Positions 5,339 to 6,186 of a stretch of 6,186 nucleotides of DNA are shown piece after piece (positions within the stretch are counted from its first letter, which is position 1; every line of letters starts with the position of its first letter). Position numbers and translations under genes: made by a program. Under the pieces are notes generated by a model, which saw only the letters and a program-made list of their open reading frames with translations, made no database searches and was not told the origin of the DNA. This DNA is from Methanomassiliicoccaceae archaeon (GTDB lineage Archaea; Thermoplasmatota; Thermoplasmata; Methanomassiliicoccales; UBA472), in contig JACXTO010000184.1 of NCBI GenBank assembly GCA_016919565.1, positions 1-6,186 on the forward strand. Reading direction: 5' to 3'.

Positions 5339-6186
5339 ATGTCCTCCATTGCAGAAAGTCTGGCAAAGAAGCAGAAGGAGATCTCGGTCTCGGAGTTCTT
5401 CGAGCGCAACCGGCAGATCCTGGGATTCGACTCAGCGACCAAGGCCCTGATCATGGCCGTCAAGGAGGCGGTGGACAATGCCCTGGACGCTTGCGAGGAG
5501 GCCGGCTACCTGCCGGAGATCAAGGTCCGGCTGGAGAAGGTGGACCAGAACGAGTTCAAGATGACGGTGGAGGACAACGGTCCAGGCATAACCGCCGCCA
5601 TGATCCCCAACGTCTTCGGGCGCCTGCTCTTCGGCTCGCGCTTCCACGCGATACGCCAGTCGAGAGGGCAGCAGGGCATCGGCATCTCGGCGACGGTCAT
5701 GTATGGCCAGATAACCACCGGCAAGCCGACGAGGATCACGTCGAAGACCGAGAAGGACAAGCCCGCCGCCGTCAAGGAGATAATGCTCAACACCAAGACG
5801 AACTCGCCTTCCATCGTATCGGAAGACTTCGTCATGTGGGATGAGAAGGAGCATGGGACGAAGATCGAGCTATACCTCACCGGACGCTACGTGGCCGGGA
5901 AGCAGTCGGTGCTCGAATACCTCCGCCAGGTGGCGATAGTCAATCCGCACACCACCATCACTTTCGTCGATCCTGAGGGAAAGACGTTCATCTATAACCG
6001 GGCCACGGACAAGCTCCCCCCGATCACCAAGGAGATCCGCCCGCATCCGGAGGGTGTTGAGCTCGGTACCCTGATGAACATGGGGCGGGCCTCGCGCACT
6101 CGCAACCTGAGGGACTTCCTGAAGACCGACTTCAGCCGCGTCTCCGAACGGCTCGCCAGGGAGATCTGCGAGAAGGCGGGGATATC
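5339..6186 (+). CDS. top6B: DNA topoisomerase VI subunit B, N-terminal part (truncated by window edge)
   Basis: ATPase subunit of the type IIB topoisomerase that, with the cleaving A subunit, passes one DNA duplex through another to relax and decatenate DNA. 282 codons are visible; the family is usually over 500 residues, so the transducer domain lies beyond base 6186. The GHKL ATP site is clear: N-box [12 protein letters not shown] (43-54, catalytic Glu43 and Mg-binding Asn47), DNGPGI (79-84, Asp79 for adenine), and the lid loop [13 protein letters not shown] (106-118). The region from about 230 ([13 protein letters not shown] onward) is the start of the helix-two-turn-helix domain found in Top6B. 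The ATG at 5339 is supported by GAGG seven bases upstream and by the family N-terminus (about 42 residues before the N-box). The A subunit gene often follows top6B in archaea and would be expected just past the right edge. All visible active-site residues are intact. Confidence 0.96.
   Translation, partial: MSSIAESLAKKQKEISVSEFFERNRQILGFDSATKALIMAVKEAVDNALDACEEAGYLPEIKVRLEKVDQNEFKMTVEDNGPGITAAMIPNVFGRLLFGSRFHAIRQSRGQQGIGISATVMYGQITTGKPTRITSKTEKDKPAAVKEIMLNTKTNSPSIVSEDFVMWDEKEHGTKIELYLTGRYVAGKQSVLEYLRQVAIVNPHTTITFVDPEGKTFIYNRATDKLPPITKEIRPHPEGVELGTLMNMGRASRTRNLRDFLKTDFSRVSERLAREICEKAGI

Overview
The window looks like chromosomal DNA from a GC-rich euryarchaeon. The evidence is the start of a DNA topoisomerase VI B subunit, a DRG/TGS-type GTPase with the archaeal/eukaryotic domain plan, TATA-box-like elements about 26 bp before predicted transcript starts, GGTG/GAGG-type ribosome binding sites, and a membrane protein with N-glycosylation sequons outside and zinc ribbons inside. 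A Thermoplasmata-like methanogen or relative (for example Methanomassiliicoccales) would fit. That placement is an inference from general gene style, not something the sequence proves.

Layout: bases 1-3989 hold four minus-strand genes read right to left: carbamate kinase (arcC, 3989-3039), a DRG-family GTPase (3028-1910), a PLP-dependent cystathionine gamma-synthase/lyase family enzyme (1863-670), and histidyl-tRNA synthetase (hisS, from 614 and running off the left edge). The gaps are 10, 46 and 55 bases, so the four are probably one transcription unit driven by a promoter at about 4028-4035. Bases 3990-4222 are a divergent intergenic region with a promoter on each strand and a perfect 6-bp inverted repeat. 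Bases 4223-5242 (plus strand) encode a four-helix membrane protein with two C-terminal zinc ribbons. After a 96-base gap, top6B starts at 5339 and runs off the right edge.

The minus-strand cluster joins nitrogen/carbamoyl-phosphate chemistry, sulfur amino-acid metabolism and translation (a tRNA synthetase and a ribosome-associated-type GTPase). This is a plausible housekeeping grouping, not a known dedicated pathway. The plus-strand genes are a protein of unknown function and a DNA topology enzyme, each with its own promoter-like sequence.

I see no tRNA, rRNA, CRISPR array, insertion sequence, attachment site or origin, and no intergenic gap over 300 bases. No new multi-gene system is evident. 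The least explained items are the zinc-ribbon membrane protein and the divergent control region.
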